Positions 17,014 through 27,035 are shown, counted from the stretch's first letter. The stretch is 36,486 nucleotides of DNA from Agromyces bracchium (GCF_009709675.1 NZ_WMLB01000021.1:1-36486), one strand, 5' to 3'. Notes: generated by a model not told the origin, from the letters alone. Translations and numbers: made by a program.

Positions 17014-19080
17014 ATGTCCACCGTCATCGACCAGCGGCTCGTCAGCCTCGACGAGCCCATCGGCGCCGACAAGGCCGCCGTCATCCGCGCCCTCGCCGAC
17101 GCCGTCGTCGGTGCGGGCCGAGCCACCGACGCCGAGGTGCTCTTCGCCGACGCGTGGGCCCGCGAGGAGAAGGACTCCACGGGCGTCCCCGGCGGCATCG
17201 CCATCCCGCACGCCAAGTCCGACGCGGTGACCGAGCCGACGCTCGCCGCCGCCCGGCTGCCCGAGGGGGTCGACTTCGGTTCCTTCGACGGGCCGGCCGA
17301 CCTGGTGTTCCTCATCGCCGTCCCGACCGCGTCGACGCAGGACCACCTCGCGGTGCTCTCGACGCTCGCGCGGTCGCTGATCCGCGAGGACTTCGTCGCG
17401 TCGCTCCGCGCCGCGCCCGACGCCGCGACCTTCGTCGCGCTCGTCGAGGAGGCGCTCGCACCCGAGCCCGAGGTGGCGCCGGCCGCCGCCGCGACGGCGG
17501 GTGCGACGGCCGCAGGGGCCGGTGCCGCTGCCGCCGCCGCGAGCGCCGCGCCCGCGGCATCCGCCCCCCGCCACGAAGGTGCGCCGGTGCTCATCGCGGT
17601 CACGGCCTGCCCCACCGGCATCGCGCACACCTACATGGCCGCCGACGCGCTCGCCGCCGCCGCGAAGAAGGCCGGCGTCGAACTGCACGTCGAGACGCAG
17701 GGGTCCTCCGGCTCGACGCCGCTGTCGCCCGAGGTCATCGCCCGGGCCGACGCGGTCGTCTTCGCCGTCGACGTCGACGTGCGCGACAAGAGCCGGTTCG
17801 CCGGCAAGCCCGTGGTCCAGGGGCCGGTCAAGCGCGGCATCGATCACCCCGCCGAGATGATCGACGAGGCCGTGGCCGCGATCGACGACCCGTCCGCGCC
17901 GCGCGTGCAGGGCGACGCCGGGGCGCAGACCGCCGCGGCGGCGGCCGCGAACGAGCACTTCGGCCAGAAGGTCAAGCGCGTGCTGCTCACCGGCGTCAGC
18001 TACATGATCCCGTTCGTCGCCGGCGGCGGCCTCCTCATCGCGCTCGGCTTCCTCTTCGGCGGGTACGACATCACCGACAACGCCACCGAGATCGTCACGA
18101 CGAACAACCTGTTCAACCTGCCCGACGGCGGCCTCCTGGTGTACCTCGGCGCCGTGTTCTTCACGATCGGCGCGATCTCGATGGGCTTCCTGGTGCCGGC
18201 GCTCGCCGGCTACATCGCCTACGCGATCGCCGATCGCCCCGGCATCGCTCCCGGCTTCGTCGCCGGTGCGGTCGCGGGCCTCATGGGTGCGGGGTTCATC
18301 GGCGGCCTCGTCGGCGGCATCCTCGCCGGCTGGATCGCGCTCATGTTCGCCCGCCTCGACGTGCCGCGCTGGCTCCGGGGCCTCATGCCGGTCGTGATCA
18401 TCCCGCTCGTCGCGTCGATCGTCGCCTCGGGCCTCATGATCGTCGTGCTGGGCGGCCCCATCGCTGCGCTCTCCACCGCCCTGAACGACTGGCTCGCCGG
18501 CCTCACCGGCGCGGCGGCGGTCGTGCTCGGACTGATCCTCGGTGCGATGATGGGCTTCGACCTCGGCGGCCCCGTCAACAAGGTCGCGTACTCGTTCGCC
18601 GTCGCCGGCCTCGGTGCGGCGTCCGTCGAGAACCAGGCGCCGCTGATGGTCATGGCCGCGGTCATGGCCGCCGGGATGGTTCCGCCCCTCGCCATGGCGC
18701 TCGCCACGGTGCTCGACCGCAAGCTGTTCACCCCGGTCGAGCGCGAGAACGGCAAGGCCGCGTGGCTGCTCGGTGCCGCGTTCATCTCCGAGGGCGCGAT
18801 CCCGTTCGCCGCGGCCGACCTGTTCCGCGTCATCCCCTCGATGATCCTCGGCGGCGCGGTCGCCGGCGCGATCTGCATGGGCATGGGCGTCACGTCGCAG
18901 GCCCCGCACGGCGGCATCTTCGTGTTCTTCGCGATCGGCAACCTGCTCTGGTTCGTCCTGGCGATCGTGGCCGGTTCGGTCGTCGGCGCGCTCGCGGTCA
19001 TCGCGCTGAAGCGCTGGGCGCACCGTCGCACGATCCGCGAGGAGGTCGCGGAGGGCGAGCCCTCGATCGTCGCAGCCTGA
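17014..19080 (+). CDS. fruA: Fructose-specific PTS permease, EIIABC
   Basis: Imports and phosphorylates fructose to fructose 1-phosphate. The 688-residue protein is ordered A-B-C: an EIIA domain with phosphorylation site His66 in GIAIPHAKS, an Ala-rich linker (about 152-186), an EIIB domain with Cys199 in AVTACPTGIAHTYMAAD, and an EIIC membrane domain from about 318 (KVKRVLLTGVSYMIPFVAGGG) with about eight to ten hydrophobic segments. The ribosome site GGAGGA ends 4 nt before the ATG and begins in the fruK stop codon. No HPr or enzyme I gene is nearby, so general PTS proteins must come from elsewhere. Confidence 0.95.
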   Translation: MSTVIDQRLVSLDEPIGADKAAVIRALADAVVGAGRATDAEVLFADAWAREEKDSTGVPGGIAIPHAKSDAVTEPTLAAARLPEGVDFGSFDGPADLVFLIAVPTASTQDHLAVLSTLARSLIREDFVASLRAAPDAATFVALVEEALAPEPEVAPAAAATAGATAAGAGAAAAAASAAPAASAPRHEGAPVLIAVTACPTGIAHTYMAADALAAAAKKAGVELHVETQGSSGSTPLSPEVIARADAVVFAVDVDVRDKSRFAGKPVVQGPVKRGIDHPAEMIDEAVAAIDDPSAPRVQGDAGAQTAAAAAANEHFGQKVKRVLLTGVSYMIPFVAGGGLLIALGFLFGGYDITDNATEIVTTNNLFNLPDGGLLVYLGAVFFTIGAISMGFLVPALAGYIAYAIADRPGIAPGFVAGAVAGLMGAGFIGGLVGGILAGWIALMFARLDVPRWLRGLMPVVIIPLVASIVASGLMIVVLGGPIAALSTALNDWLAGLTGAAAVVLGLILGAMMGFDLGGPVNKVAYSFAVAGLGAASVENQAPLMVMAAVMAAGMVPPLAMALATVLDRKLFTPVERENGKAAWLLGAAFISEGAIPFAAADLFRVIPSMILGGAVAGAICMGMGVTSQAPHGGIFVFFAIGNLLWFVLAIVAGSVVGALAVIALKRWAHRRTIREEVAEGEPSIVAA

Positions 19081-19091
19081 CCGGCGCGACA

Positions 19092-19128
19092 CCGACGGCC
19101 GGCATCACCTCCTGGTGCCGGCCGTCGG
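19092..19128 (+). terminator. Terminator after the fructose operon
   Basis: A perfect 13-bp stem, CCGACGGCCGGCA with TGCCGGCCGTCGG, encloses 11 nt and starts 12 bp after the fruA stop. There is no T-run. It lies between convergent fruA and pirin genes and could act on both. Confidence 0.75.
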
Positions 19129-19194
19129 CCGTGTGCGCGGCCGCGCGCCGCGATCGCGGGCGGGCTCCGATCGAAGGCGGGCGGATGCCGCGGA

Positions 19195-20211
19195 TCAGCG
19201 CCTCGGCTTGAGGCGCACCGTCGGAAGTTCGGGCGCGGGCAGCGGATCGCCGTCGTAGCCGCCGACCGTGCCGAACGGGCCGTCGGCGTCGTTGCGGGCG
19301 ATGACGTCGGACTGCCAGCGTCGGCGGAACTCGACGATCTCGTCGTGCGAGCGGCCGATGAAGTTCCACCACATCACGAGTTCCTCGCCGAACGGCACGC
19401 CGCCGAGCAGCACGACCCGGACCGGGTCGGCGTCGGCGCGGAGGCGCACGCGCTCGTGGCCCCGCTCGAGGTGCGCGAGGTGCGACCACGGCACCTCGGC
19501 CGCCGCGTCGGCGCCGGGCACCTCGACGAACGCGGGGCCGACGTCGACCAGGATGCCGTGCTCGAACGTCGGATCGAGCGCGAGGTCGACCGATCCGCCG
19601 GCCGGGAGGTCGACCTGCGCGCCGAGGAGCGGCGAGAAGACCGTGACCGGCGCGGCCGCGGCATCCGTCGTCTCGCCGTCGCCCGCGAGCTCGCCGACGA
19701 ACACGCGCACGGTCGCATCGCCGAGCCGGAACGGCGTCGTGTCGGCGTGCTCGAAGAACGGCGCGACCGAACGGGCCTCGTCGGGCAGCGCGACCCAGAG
19801 CTGCACGCCGTGCAGGCGCGTGGTGGACGGCGTCGAGACCTCGGAGTGCGAGATGCCGCGGCCGGCCGTCATGAGGTTGACGCCGCCGGGGCGGACCAGC
19901 TCGTGGCTGCCCGTGGAGTCGCGGTGCTCGATCTCGCCCTCGAAGAGCCAGCTCACCGTCTGGAGCCCGGTGTGCGGGTGGGGCGGCACGACCATGCCGC
20001 CCGTCTCGGCGACGTCGTCGGGGCCGTAGTGGTCGGCGAAGCACCACGCGCCGATCGTCGTGCGGCCGCGCTGCGGGAGCGTACGGCGCACGGGCATCGC
20101 CCGCGGGCCGCCGAGCGGCACCTCGCGGTACTCGTAGACGTCGACCGCGGGCCCGGTCGCCTCGTCGGGCGGGCAGAGCAGTTCGACGGGATCGCGCTCG
20201 AGGTTGCTCAT
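19195..20211 (-). CDS. Pirin-family cupin protein
   Basis: A 338-residue bicupin. Metal-binding motifs are intact: FADHYGP, PPHPHTGLQTVSWLFEGEIEHRDS and TAGRGISHSEVS, followed by the C-terminal pirin domain. Bacterial pirins have been reported as quercetinases or as regulators of metabolic enzymes; which applies here cannot be read from the sequence. It is convergent with fruA and divergent from a lipoprotein gene. The start follows TAGGAT with exactly 6 nt between, so the mRNA is probably leaderless. Confidence 0.92.
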   Translation of the reverse strand: MSNLERDPVELLCPPDEATGPAVDVYEYREVPLGGPRAMPVRRTLPQRGRTTIGAWCFADHYGPDDVAETGGMVVPPHPHTGLQTVSWLFEGEIEHRDSTGSHELVRPGGVNLMTAGRGISHSEVSTPSTTRLHGVQLWVALPDEARSVAPFFEHADTTPFRLGDATVRVFVGELAGDGETTDAAAAPVTVFSPLLGAQVDLPAGGSVDLALDPTFEHGILVDVGPAFVEVPGADAAAEVPWSHLAHLERGHERVRLRADADPVRVVLLGGVPFGEELVMWWNFIGRSHDEIVEFRRRWQSDVIARNDADGPFGTVGGYDGDPLPAPELPTVRLKPRR

Positions 20212-20217
20212 TCCCGC

Positions 20218-20223
20218 ATCCTA
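20218..20223 (-). promoter_or_regulatory. Leaderless -10 TAGGAT of the pirin gene
   Basis: On the minus strand TAGGAT is followed by GCGGGA and then the ATG. A start site on or beside the A of the ATG is expected. No -35 is recognisable. Confidence 0.55.
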
Positions 20224-20332
20224 CGCGCGGCGTCCGAGGGCGTGTCCCGCCCGCCGCGGCGCACGCCCGACACGCCGACGGTAGGGCCGGAGGTCCCGCC
20301 CGTCGCGGCCGTCGTCATGGCAGCATGGCGCC

Positions 20333-20842
20333 ATGACTGCGCTCACCGGACCCCGTCGTCTGCTGCTGGCCGGCCTCGCGATCGCCTCGACGTTGCTGCT
20401 CACCGGCTGCAATCCGGGTTCCGGCGCCGTCGAGGACTTCCCCGGCCTGCCGGTCGCCGAGGAGGAGGCGACGGACGAGGCCGGCGGCGAGGAGACCGAG
20501 CTCGGCGGCGGCACCGAGGAGGAGACCGACGAGGAGGACGTGGTCGAGGCCGAGCCGACCGGCGACGAGCCGTACGTGCAGTACCTCGACGACGGCGGCA
20601 AGCTGGCGATCACCATCTGGGGCTCGTCGACCTGCCCCGTCGTGCTGACCGAGATCACGGTGCTCGCCGAGGCGGGCGAGGGCAACGCCGTCGAGGTGCT
20701 GCTGCCCGAACCCGAGACCCAGCCGTGCACCGCCGACTTCGTCCCGCACACGACCGTCTTCTGGACCCCGGTGTTCACGACCACGACCGAGCCGCTCGAG
20801 GTCACGATCGGCGACCAGGTCGTGACCGTGCCGGTCAAGTAG
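20333..20842 (+). CDS. Putative lipoprotein
   Basis: A 169-residue protein with a lipoprotein signal peptide (RRLLLAGLAIASTLLLTGC, lipobox cysteine Cys26). After it come a long acidic linker (about 35-75, rich in Glu, Asp, Gly and Thr) and a compact beta-rich domain (YVQYLDDGGKLAITIWGSSTCPVV onward) with two cysteines (in SSTCP and TQPCTAD) that may form a disulfide. I do not recognise the domain; similar small lipoproteins are common in Microbacteriaceae. CAGCAT 6 nt before the ATG is a weak leaderless -10. The stop codon's last base is the first base of a possible GTG start for the next gene. Confidence 0.8.
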   Translation: MTALTGPRRLLLAGLAIASTLLLTGCNPGSGAVEDFPGLPVAEEEATDEAGGEETELGGGTEEETDEEDVVEAEPTGDEPYVQYLDDGGKLAITIWGSSTCPVVLTEITVLAEAGEGNAVEVLLPEPETQPCTADFVPHTTVFWTPVFTTTTEPLEVTIGDQVVTVPVK

Positions 20843-22485
20843 TGGTGGTGGTGTCCGACCACGATCGCGTTCCCGAGACCACGCTCGAGGCGGCGCCCGG
20901 CCGGCGGGCCCGGCCTTCGCCGTGGCTGAGCTCCCTCGCGGTGACTGCACCCGCGGTCCTCGCGGTCCTGCTCGCCCTGCGACGCTCGGCGTTCGCCCCG
21001 CTCTGGCTCGACGAGTACGCGACTGCCGCGTTCGCGGCCCTCGATCCCGGAGACCTCGTCCGCGCCCTCGAGCGCGTCGACGCCGTGCTCGGGCCCTACT
21101 ACGCCCTCATGCACGTGCTCTCACCCGTGCTCGGGGGCACCGGGACGGGCCTTCGGCTGCCGTCCATCGTGGCGTTCGCCGGCACGACCCTGATCGTGGG
21201 CGTGCTCGCCGCGCGCTGGTGGGGAACGTGGGCCGCGCTCGCGGCGGGAACGGCGATCGCGGTCAACGGCGCGCTGGTCGTGCAGGCGACGACCGCTCGG
21301 CCGTACGCCCTGTCGGCGCTCTTCGCCGTCATGGCCGTGCTCTTCCTCGAATCGGCCCTGACGCCGGAGGATTCGGATGGCGGGCGGCGCCGATGGGCGT
21401 GGGCCGGATACGGGGGCGCCGCCGCCGTCGCCGTCGCCCTCCACCTGTTCGCCGTCGTCGCGCTCGCAACCACCGCGGTCCTGCTGCTCGGCCGCGCGGG
21501 CCGGTTCCGTGCGTGGGCCCTCTCGTCGCTCCCGATGCTCGGCGTCGCCGCGGCCGTCCTCGTCGCCGGTGCCGCCCAGCGCGGCCAACTCGGCGCGATC
21601 GCCGTGCCGGGCCCGCGCGAGGCGATCGCCCATCTCGCGGAGGCCGTGGGCGTGACACCGGGTCGTGCGGTGGTGTGGGATGCGATCGCGCTGCTCGTCG
21701 TCGTCGCGATGGTCGCGTGCACGCTCGCGGCCGCCGGTGGCCCCCGGGGGGCGGGTGCCTCCGACTCCCCGATGCAGCGATCGTCCATCGCCGCCCGTCG
21801 CCCCGTCTGGTTCGGCGCCGCGCTGGCGCTGGTTCCGTGGCTGGTGCTCACGATCGGGTCGTGGACGATCTCTCCGATGCTCGCGGACCGCTACCTCGTC
21901 TGGTCGTCGGCCGGAGCGGCGTTGGCGATCGGCGCCGCCGTCGGGATCGGCTTCTCGACGCGCAGTCGCCCGCAGTCCCGCAGCCGAGCCGGGATCGCTG
22001 CGGGCGTGCTCGGGCTCGTCGTCCTCGTGTCGTCGGTTTCGTTCTCCGTCGAACGGGAAGCGGCGATCCATCGCCAGGCGGGCGGGATGGAGCGGGTGCT
22101 CGACGTCATGCGGGCCGAGGCGACGCCGGGCGACCGGGTCGCGCTCGTGCAACGGTACTGGGAGGGTGGGCTCTCGCCGGAATTCGCGGCCGCCGCCGGG
22201 GACGACGCGCACGCGGCGGAACTGCGCGCCCGGCTGCCGGAGGGCGGGCAGGACCTCATCTCGGTCCGGGCCGTGACCTCGACCAGCCCGTTCCGCACTG
22301 AAGCGGCCGACACGGCGATCGAGCCCGGCACGACGGTCTGGCTCATCACGATCCTGCCCGTGACCGCCCGGGACCTCGAGACCGTCGACCCATCGCTCGC
22401 CGCCTGCCTGGGCGAAGACGACCCGGAATCCTCACGTGAGATCGCGGCGTTCCAACTCAGCCGATTCGAGTGCCGGCCGGACTGA
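20842..22485 (+). CDS. GT-C fold membrane glycosyltransferase (GT39/ArnT-like)
   Basis: An approximately 547-residue integral membrane protein with roughly ten or more transmembrane segments. After the first segment comes PLWLDEYATAAF with the acidic pair Asp56-Glu57, the expected catalytic position of GT-C enzymes using polyprenyl-phosphate sugars. A later ARPYALSALFAVMAVLFLESAL segment is also typical. The C-terminal domain is probably extracytoplasmic (YWEGGLSPEF onward). It probably modifies a cell-wall polymer or exported protein; the substrate is unknown. The start is uncertain: three consecutive GTGs at 20842, 20845 and 20848 have no clear ribosome site. Confidence 0.8.
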   Translation: MVVVSDHDRVPETTLEAAPGRRARPSPWLSSLAVTAPAVLAVLLALRRSAFAPLWLDEYATAAFAALDPGDLVRALERVDAVLGPYYALMHVLSPVLGGTGTGLRLPSIVAFAGTTLIVGVLAARWWGTWAALAAGTAIAVNGALVVQATTARPYALSALFAVMAVLFLESALTPEDSDGGRRRWAWAGYGGAAAVAVALHLFAVVALATTAVLLLGRAGRFRAWALSSLPMLGVAAAVLVAGAAQRGQLGAIAVPGPREAIAHLAEAVGVTPGRAVVWDAIALLVVVAMVACTLAAAGGPRGAGASDSPMQRSSIAARRPVWFGAALALVPWLVLTIGSWTISPMLADRYLVWSSAGAALAIGAAVGIGFSTRSRPQSRSRAGIAAGVLGLVVLVSSVSFSVEREAAIHRQAGGMERVLDVMRAEATPGDRVALVQRYWEGGLSPEFAAAAGDDAHAAELRARLPEGGQDLISVRAVTSTSPFRTEAADTAIEPGTTVWLITILPVTARDLETVDPSLAACLGEDDPESSREIAAFQLSRFECRPD

Positions 22486-22497
22486 ACGAGACGGCGC

Positions 22498-23022
22498 TCA
22501 GCCGTGACCGAGCGTGAGGTCGACGAACAGCTCGCTCGCGACGCGCTCGAGGTCGTCGCGCACGTCGGCGGGGTCGCCGCCCGGCGGGACCCGCACCACG
22601 AGGTGAGCCTCGAACAGTCGGCCGCCCGCCATCGGCGCGTCGCGCTGACCCGTCGTGATCGTCTCGATGCTGAGCCCGTGCCGGGCCAGCACCGCCGAGA
22701 TGTCGCGCACGATGCCCGGGTGGTCGTTGCCGATGAGGTCGATGCGCAGCGGCGTCCAGGCGGATGCCTCGACCTCGGCCTTCGGCTCCAGGCCCGGATG
22801 CGCGGAGACCTCCATGAGCCCGTCGAGGCCGTCGAGCGCGGCGCGCAGCGCGGCCTCCTGCTCGGCGGGCACCTCGACCACGACGATGCCGGCGAACTGC
22901 CCCGCGAGCTCGGCCATCTGGCTCTGCTCCCAGTTGCCGCCGTGCTCGCCGATGACGTCGGCGAGCGCCCCCACGAGTCCGGCGCGGTCGTCTCCGATGA
23001 CGGTCAGCACGAGTCTGGACAT
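22498..23022 (-). CDS. Double-ACT-domain protein (GcvR-like)
   Basis: A 174-residue protein made of two ACT domains: RLVLTVIGDDRAGLVGALADVIGEHGGNWEQSQMAEL in the first and IDLIGNDHPGIVRDISAVLARHGLSIETI in the second. ACT domains usually bind amino acids; GcvR of E. coli is the namesake regulator of glycine cleavage, but actinobacterial members are uncharacterised and no gcv genes are near. I set the start at 23022 because the ACT strand begins immediately. It is divergent from clpC and convergent with the glycosyltransferase, 12 bp away. Confidence 0.88.
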   Translation of the reverse strand: MSRLVLTVIGDDRAGLVGALADVIGEHGGNWEQSQMAELAGQFAGIVVVEVPAEQEAALRAALDGLDGLMEVSAHPGLEPKAEVEASAWTPLRIDLIGNDHPGIVRDISAVLARHGLSIETITTGQRDAPMAGGRLFEAHLVVRVPPGGDPADVRDDLERVASELFVDLTLGHG

Positions 23023-23170
23023 GCGTGCATCAAACCACGGGCCGGCGGGTGCGGTCGAGCCCGCGGCATCCGGCGCCGTATCGAGCCGGAGGCATCCGCT
23101 CGCCGCGTCGCGACGAACCACGTCACAGAGCGTGCGCCCGTGGCGAACAGCGGCCCACCGTGCAGCCGCG

Positions 23171-23194
23171 GTCGTTACCGTTGAACGTAACGAC
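23171..23194. promoter_or_regulatory. Perfect palindrome on the clpC promoter
   Basis: GTCGTTAC at 23171-23178 and its exact complement GTAACGAC at 23187-23194 flank 8 bp. It covers the only -10-like hexamer in the region (TACCGT, 23176-23181) and lies 30 bp before the clpC ATG, as expected for a repressor or heat-shock regulator site. It does not match the CtsR or HAIR consensus as I know them. Confidence 0.6.
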
Positions 23195-23224
23195 GCCCCT
23201 ACCCGGCGTCGGCGAGGAGTTGAG

Positions 23225-25747
23225 ATGTTCGAGAGATTCACGGACCGAGCCCGTCGTGTCGTCGTCCTGGCCCAGGAAGAGGCCAAGATGCTGAATCACA
23301 ACTACATCGGCACCGAGCACATCCTGCTCGGCCTCATCCACGAGGGTGAGGGCGTGGCCGCGAAGGCGCTCGAGTCGCTGGGGATCTCCCTCGATGCCGT
23401 CCGCGAGCAGGTTCAGGACATCATCGGGCAGGGCCAGCAGCAGCCGACCGGGCACATCCCGTTCACCCCGCGCGCCAAGAAGGTGCTCGAGCTCAGCCTC
23501 CGCGAGGCGCTCCAGCTCGGCCACAACTACATCGGCACCGAGCACATCCTCCTCGGCCTCATCCGCGAGGGCGAGGGCGTCGCCGCCCAGGTGCTCGTGA
23601 AGCTCGGCGCCGACCTCAACCGCGTGCGCCAGCAGGTCATCCAGCTCCTCTCCGGCTACCAGGGCAAGGAGCAGGTGCAGGTCGGCGCGAACGAGCAGCA
23701 GCAGCCGCAGGGCGGCTCGCAGATCCTCGACCAGTTCGGCCGCAACCTCACGCAGGCCGCGCGCGAGTCGAAGCTCGACCCGGTCATCGGCCGCGAGAAG
23801 GAGATCGAGCGGGTCATGCAGATCCTCTCGCGCCGCTCCAAGAACAACCCGGTCCTCATCGGCGAGCCCGGCGTCGGCAAGACCGCCGTCGTCGAGGGCC
23901 TCGCGCAGGCGATCGTCAAGGGCGAGGTCCCCGAGACGCTGAAGGACAAGCAGCTCTACTCGCTCGACCTCGGCTCGCTCATCGCGGGCTCCCGCTACCG
24001 CGGTGACTTCGAGGAGCGCCTGAAGAAGGTCACCAAGGAGATCCGCACGCGCGGCGACATCATCGTCTTCATCGACGAGATCCACACCCTCGTGGGTGCG
24101 GGCGCCGCCGAGGGCGCGATCGACGCCGCCTCGATCCTGAAGCCGCTGCTCGCGCGCGGCGAGCTGCAGACCATCGGCGCGACCACGCTCGACGAGTACC
24201 GCAAGCACTTCGAGAAGGATGCCGCGCTCGAGCGCCGCTTCCAGCCGATCCAGGTCGCCGAGCCGTCGCTCCCGCACGCGATCAACATCCTCAAGGGGCT
24301 GCGTGACCGCTACGAGGCGCACCACAAGGTCTCGATCACCGACGGCGCGATCGTGGCGGCGGCGAACCTCGCCGACCGGTACATCAGCGACCGCTTCCTG
24401 CCCGACAAGGCCATCGACCTGATCGACGAGGCCGGCGCGCGCCTGCGCCTGTCGATCCTGTCGTCGCCGCCCGAGCTGCGCGAGTTCGACGAGAAGATCG
24501 CCGTGGTGCGCTCCGCCAAGGAGACCGCGATCGAGGAGCAGGACTTCGAGAAGGCCGCGTCGCTGCGCGACGAGGAGAAGAACCTGCTCGGCGAGCGCCT
24601 CCGCCTCGAGAAGCAGTGGAAGTCGGGCGAGGTCAAGACGACCGCGGTCGTCGACGAGGGCCTGATCGCCGAGGTGCTCGCGCAGGCCACCGGCATCCCC
24701 GTCTTCAAGCTGACGGAGGAGGAGTCGTCGCGGCTCGTCTTCATGGAGAAGGCGCTGCACGAGCGCGTCATCGGCCAGGAGGAGGCGATCGCCGCCCTCT
24801 CGAAGACGATCCGCCGCACGCGTGCAGGCCTCAAGGACCCGAAGCGCCCCTCGGGCTCGTTCATCTTCGCCGGCCCCACGGGCGTCGGCAAGACCGAGCT
24901 CGCCAAGGCGCTCGCCGAGTTCCTCTTCGACGACGAGTCGGCGATGATCTCGCTCGACATGTCGGAGTACGGCGAGAAGCACACCGTCTCGCGCCTGTTC
25001 GGCGCCCCTCCCGGCTTCGTCGGCTTCGAGGAGGGCGGTCAGCTCACCGAGAAGGTGCGCCGCAAGCCGTTCTCGGTCGTGCTGTTCGACGAGATCGAGA
25101 AGGCGCACCCCGACATCTTCAACTCGCTGCTCCAGATCCTGGAGGAGGGTCGTCTGACCGACGGCCAGGGTCGGGTGGTCGACTTCAAGAACACCGTCAT
25201 CATCATGACGACGAACCTCGGCACGAAGGACATCTCGGGCGGCCCGGTCGGCTTCCAGATCGAGGGCGACACCCGCACGGGCTACGACCTCATGCGCGCG
25301 AAGGTGAACGAGGAGCTGAAGAAGCACTTCAAGCCCGAGTTCCTGAACCGCGTCGACGAGATCATCGTGTTCCCGCAGCTCAGCAAGGAGGAGCTGCTGC
25401 AGATCGTCGACCTCTTCATCAAGCGCCTCGGCGAGCGCATGCTCGACCGCGACATGACCGTCGAGCTCACGCTCCCGGCCAAGGAGCGGCTCATCGAGGT
25501 CGGGTTCGACCCGGCGCTCGGCGCCCGTCCGCTGCGTCGCGCGGTGCAGCACGAGGTGGAGGACCGCCTGTCGGAGAAGATCCTGCACGGCGAGCTCAAC
25601 TCGGGCGACCACGTGCACGTCGACTTCAAGGACGGCGAGTTCGTCTTCACGACCACCCAGCGGGCTCTGCCGGTGGGCGTCGGCGTGAACACGGGCGCGG
25701 CCATCGGCACCGGGCCGGCCACGCCCGACCTGGCCGCCGGCCAGTAG
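23225..25747 (+). CDS. clpC: ATP-dependent Clp protease ATP-binding subunit ClpC
   Basis: Hsp100 unfoldase that feeds proteins to ClpP; usually essential in actinobacteria. The 840-residue protein begins with the double Clp-N repeat ([19 protein letters not shown] and the second [22 protein letters not shown]). It continues with AAA1 (Walker A GEPGVGKT at 213-220, Walker [12 protein letters not shown]), a coiled-coil/UVR-like middle segment (about 418-470), and AAA2 (Walker A GPTGVGKT at 550-557, [13 protein letters not shown]). The ATG at 23225 is set by AGGAG 5 nt upstream. A palindrome overlaps the promoter, and a strong hairpin follows the stop, so it is monocistronic. Confidence 0.97.
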   Translation: MFERFTDRARRVVVLAQEEAKMLNHNYIGTEHILLGLIHEGEGVAAKALESLGISLDAVREQVQDIIGQGQQQPTGHIPFTPRAKKVLELSLREALQLGHNYIGTEHILLGLIREGEGVAAQVLVKLGADLNRVRQQVIQLLSGYQGKEQVQVGANEQQQPQGGSQILDQFGRNLTQAARESKLDPVIGREKEIERVMQILSRRSKNNPVLIGEPGVGKTAVVEGLAQAIVKGEVPETLKDKQLYSLDLGSLIAGSRYRGDFEERLKKVTKEIRTRGDIIVFIDEIHTLVGAGAAEGAIDAASILKPLLARGELQTIGATTLDEYRKHFEKDAALERRFQPIQVAEPSLPHAINILKGLRDRYEAHHKVSITDGAIVAAANLADRYISDRFLPDKAIDLIDEAGARLRLSILSSPPELREFDEKIAVVRSAKETAIEEQDFEKAASLRDEEKNLLGERLRLEKQWKSGEVKTTAVVDEGLIAEVLAQATGIPVFKLTEEESSRLVFMEKALHERVIGQEEAIAALSKTIRRTRAGLKDPKRPSGSFIFAGPTGVGKTELAKALAEFLFDDESAMISLDMSEYGEKHTVSRLFGAPPGFVGFEEGGQLTEKVRRKPFSVVLFDEIEKAHPDIFNSLLQILEEGRLTDGQGRVVDFKNTVIIMTTNLGTKDISGGPVGFQIEGDTRTGYDLMRAKVNEELKKHFKPEFLNRVDEIIVFPQLSKEELLQIVDLFIKRLGERMLDRDMTVELTLPAKERLIEVGFDPALGARPLRRAVQHEVEDRLSEKILHGELNSGDHVHVDFKDGEFVFTTTQRALPVGVGVNTGAAIGTGPATPDLAAGQ

Positions 25748-25758
25748 GGGTTCCGACT

Positions 25759-25790
25759 CGAAGGGCGGATGCTGCGGCATCCGCCCTTCG
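25759..25790 (+). terminator. Terminator after clpC
   Basis: A perfect 14-bp stem, CGAAGGGCGGATGC with GCATCCGCCCTTCG, with a 4-nt TGCG loop, 11 bp after the clpC stop and followed by TCGTTAT. Confidence 0.85.
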
Positions 25791-25841
25791 TCGTTATCGT
25801 CGAAGTGTCGTTCCCCGACGTGGAGTGCGAGGCGAACCGCG

Positions 25842-27035
25842 ATGAGACATCCGCTGCTGGACTGGGCCGACGCGAGCCTGCCGGAGATGCTGGTCGACCT
25901 CGAGCGGCTGGTCCGTGTCGAGTCGCCATCCGCCGACCTCGCCGCCGTCGCGCGGTCCGCCGACGTGGTCGCCGAGATCGGGGAGCAGCGGATCGGCTTC
26001 GCACCCGAACGCATCGTCGTCGAGGGCTGCACGCACCTCCGCTGGCACCTCGGCTCGCCCGAGACCGATGCGCCGCGCGTGCTCCTGCTCGCCCACCACG
26101 ACACCGTCTGGCCGGTCGGCTCGCTCGAGACGCATCCGTTCTCCATCCAGGACGGCGTGATCCGGGGGCCCGGCTGCTTCGACATGCTGACCGGCCTGGT
26201 GATGGCGGTGCACGCCGTGGCGCACCTCGGCCACCTGCCCGATGCCGCCGTCACGCTGCTGGTGACCGGCGACGAGGAACTCGGGTCTCGGAGCTCGCGT
26301 CCGCTCATCGAGCAGGAGGCCGACGGATGCGTCGCCGCCCTGGTGCTCGAGGCCGCCGGTGACGACGGCGCACTGAAGATCGGGCGCAAGGGCACCTCGA
26401 GCTACCGCGTCGAGATCACCGGACGGGCCGCGCACGCGGGCCTCGAGCCGGAGAAGGGACTCAACGCGACGCTCGAACTCGCGCACCAGGTCGGCGTCGT
26501 GGTCGGCTTCGCGGATGCCGCGCTCGGCACGTCGGTCACGCCGACGCTCGCCCGGAGCGGCACGACCCTGAACACCGTGCCCGCGCACGCCTCGTTCGAG
26601 GTCGACGTGCGTGCGCTCACGGCGGCCGAGCAGGAGCGCGTCGACGCGGAGTTCCGGTCGCTCGCCTCGTCGACCGGAGCGCGTATCGCAGTGCACGGCG
26701 GGGTCGGCCGACCGCCCCTCGAGGTCGCCGCCACCGAGGGCGTGTGGCAGCGCGCGCTCGCCGTCGCCGGCGAACTCGGCCTGTCGTTGCCCGAGGCGAT
26801 CGTCGTCGGCGGCGCATCCGACGGCAACTTCACCGCCGGGATCGGCGTGCCGACGCTCGACGGACTGGGTGCGGTCGGCGGAGGAGCTCACGCCGATCAC
26901 GAGCACGTGATGGTCGAGGACATCCCCGTGCGCACGGCGCTGCTCACGGGGCTGATCCTCGACCTGCTCGGCGTGGACGGACCTGTCACGTCCCGGCAGG
27001 CGGGGACGGAGGCGGCGCATCGACGACCGCTTTGA
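25842..27035 (+). CDS. M20 family metallopeptidase (glutamate carboxypeptidase-like)
   Basis: A 397-residue di-zinc hydrolase. Metal and catalytic motifs: LLAHHDTVWPVGSL (His85, Asp87), GPGCFDMLTGLVMAV (bridging Asp), LVTGDEELGSRSSRP (Glu-Glu pair), a dimerisation domain from about 185 to 300, and the C-terminal LDGLGAVGGGAHADHEHV (final His ligand). The pattern is closest to carboxypeptidase G2-like M20A enzymes, which cleave C-terminal glutamate from folates or peptides; the true substrate is open. It stands alone between the clpC terminator and argA, with a weak ribosome site, so the exact start is only moderately certain. Confidence 0.9.
   Translation: MRHPLLDWADASLPEMLVDLERLVRVESPSADLAAVARSADVVAEIGEQRIGFAPERIVVEGCTHLRWHLGSPETDAPRVLLLAHHDTVWPVGSLETHPFSIQDGVIRGPGCFDMLTGLVMAVHAVAHLGHLPDAAVTLLVTGDEELGSRSSRPLIEQEADGCVAALVLEAAGDDGALKIGRKGTSSYRVEITGRAAHAGLEPEKGLNATLELAHQVGVVVGFADAALGTSVTPTLARSGTTLNTVPAHASFEVDVRALTAAEQERVDAEFRSLASSTGARIAVHGGVGRPPLEVAATEGVWQRALAVAGELGLSLPEAIVVGGASDGNFTAGIGVPTLDGLGAVGGGAHADHEHVMVEDIPVRTALLTGLILDLLGVDGPVTSRQAGTEAAHRRPL

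Noticed and set aside
22491..22505. Bidirectional terminator between the glycosyltransferase and ACT genes
   Set aside because: Only a 5-bp stem (ACGGC-GCTCA-GCCGT); too weak to support in this base composition.
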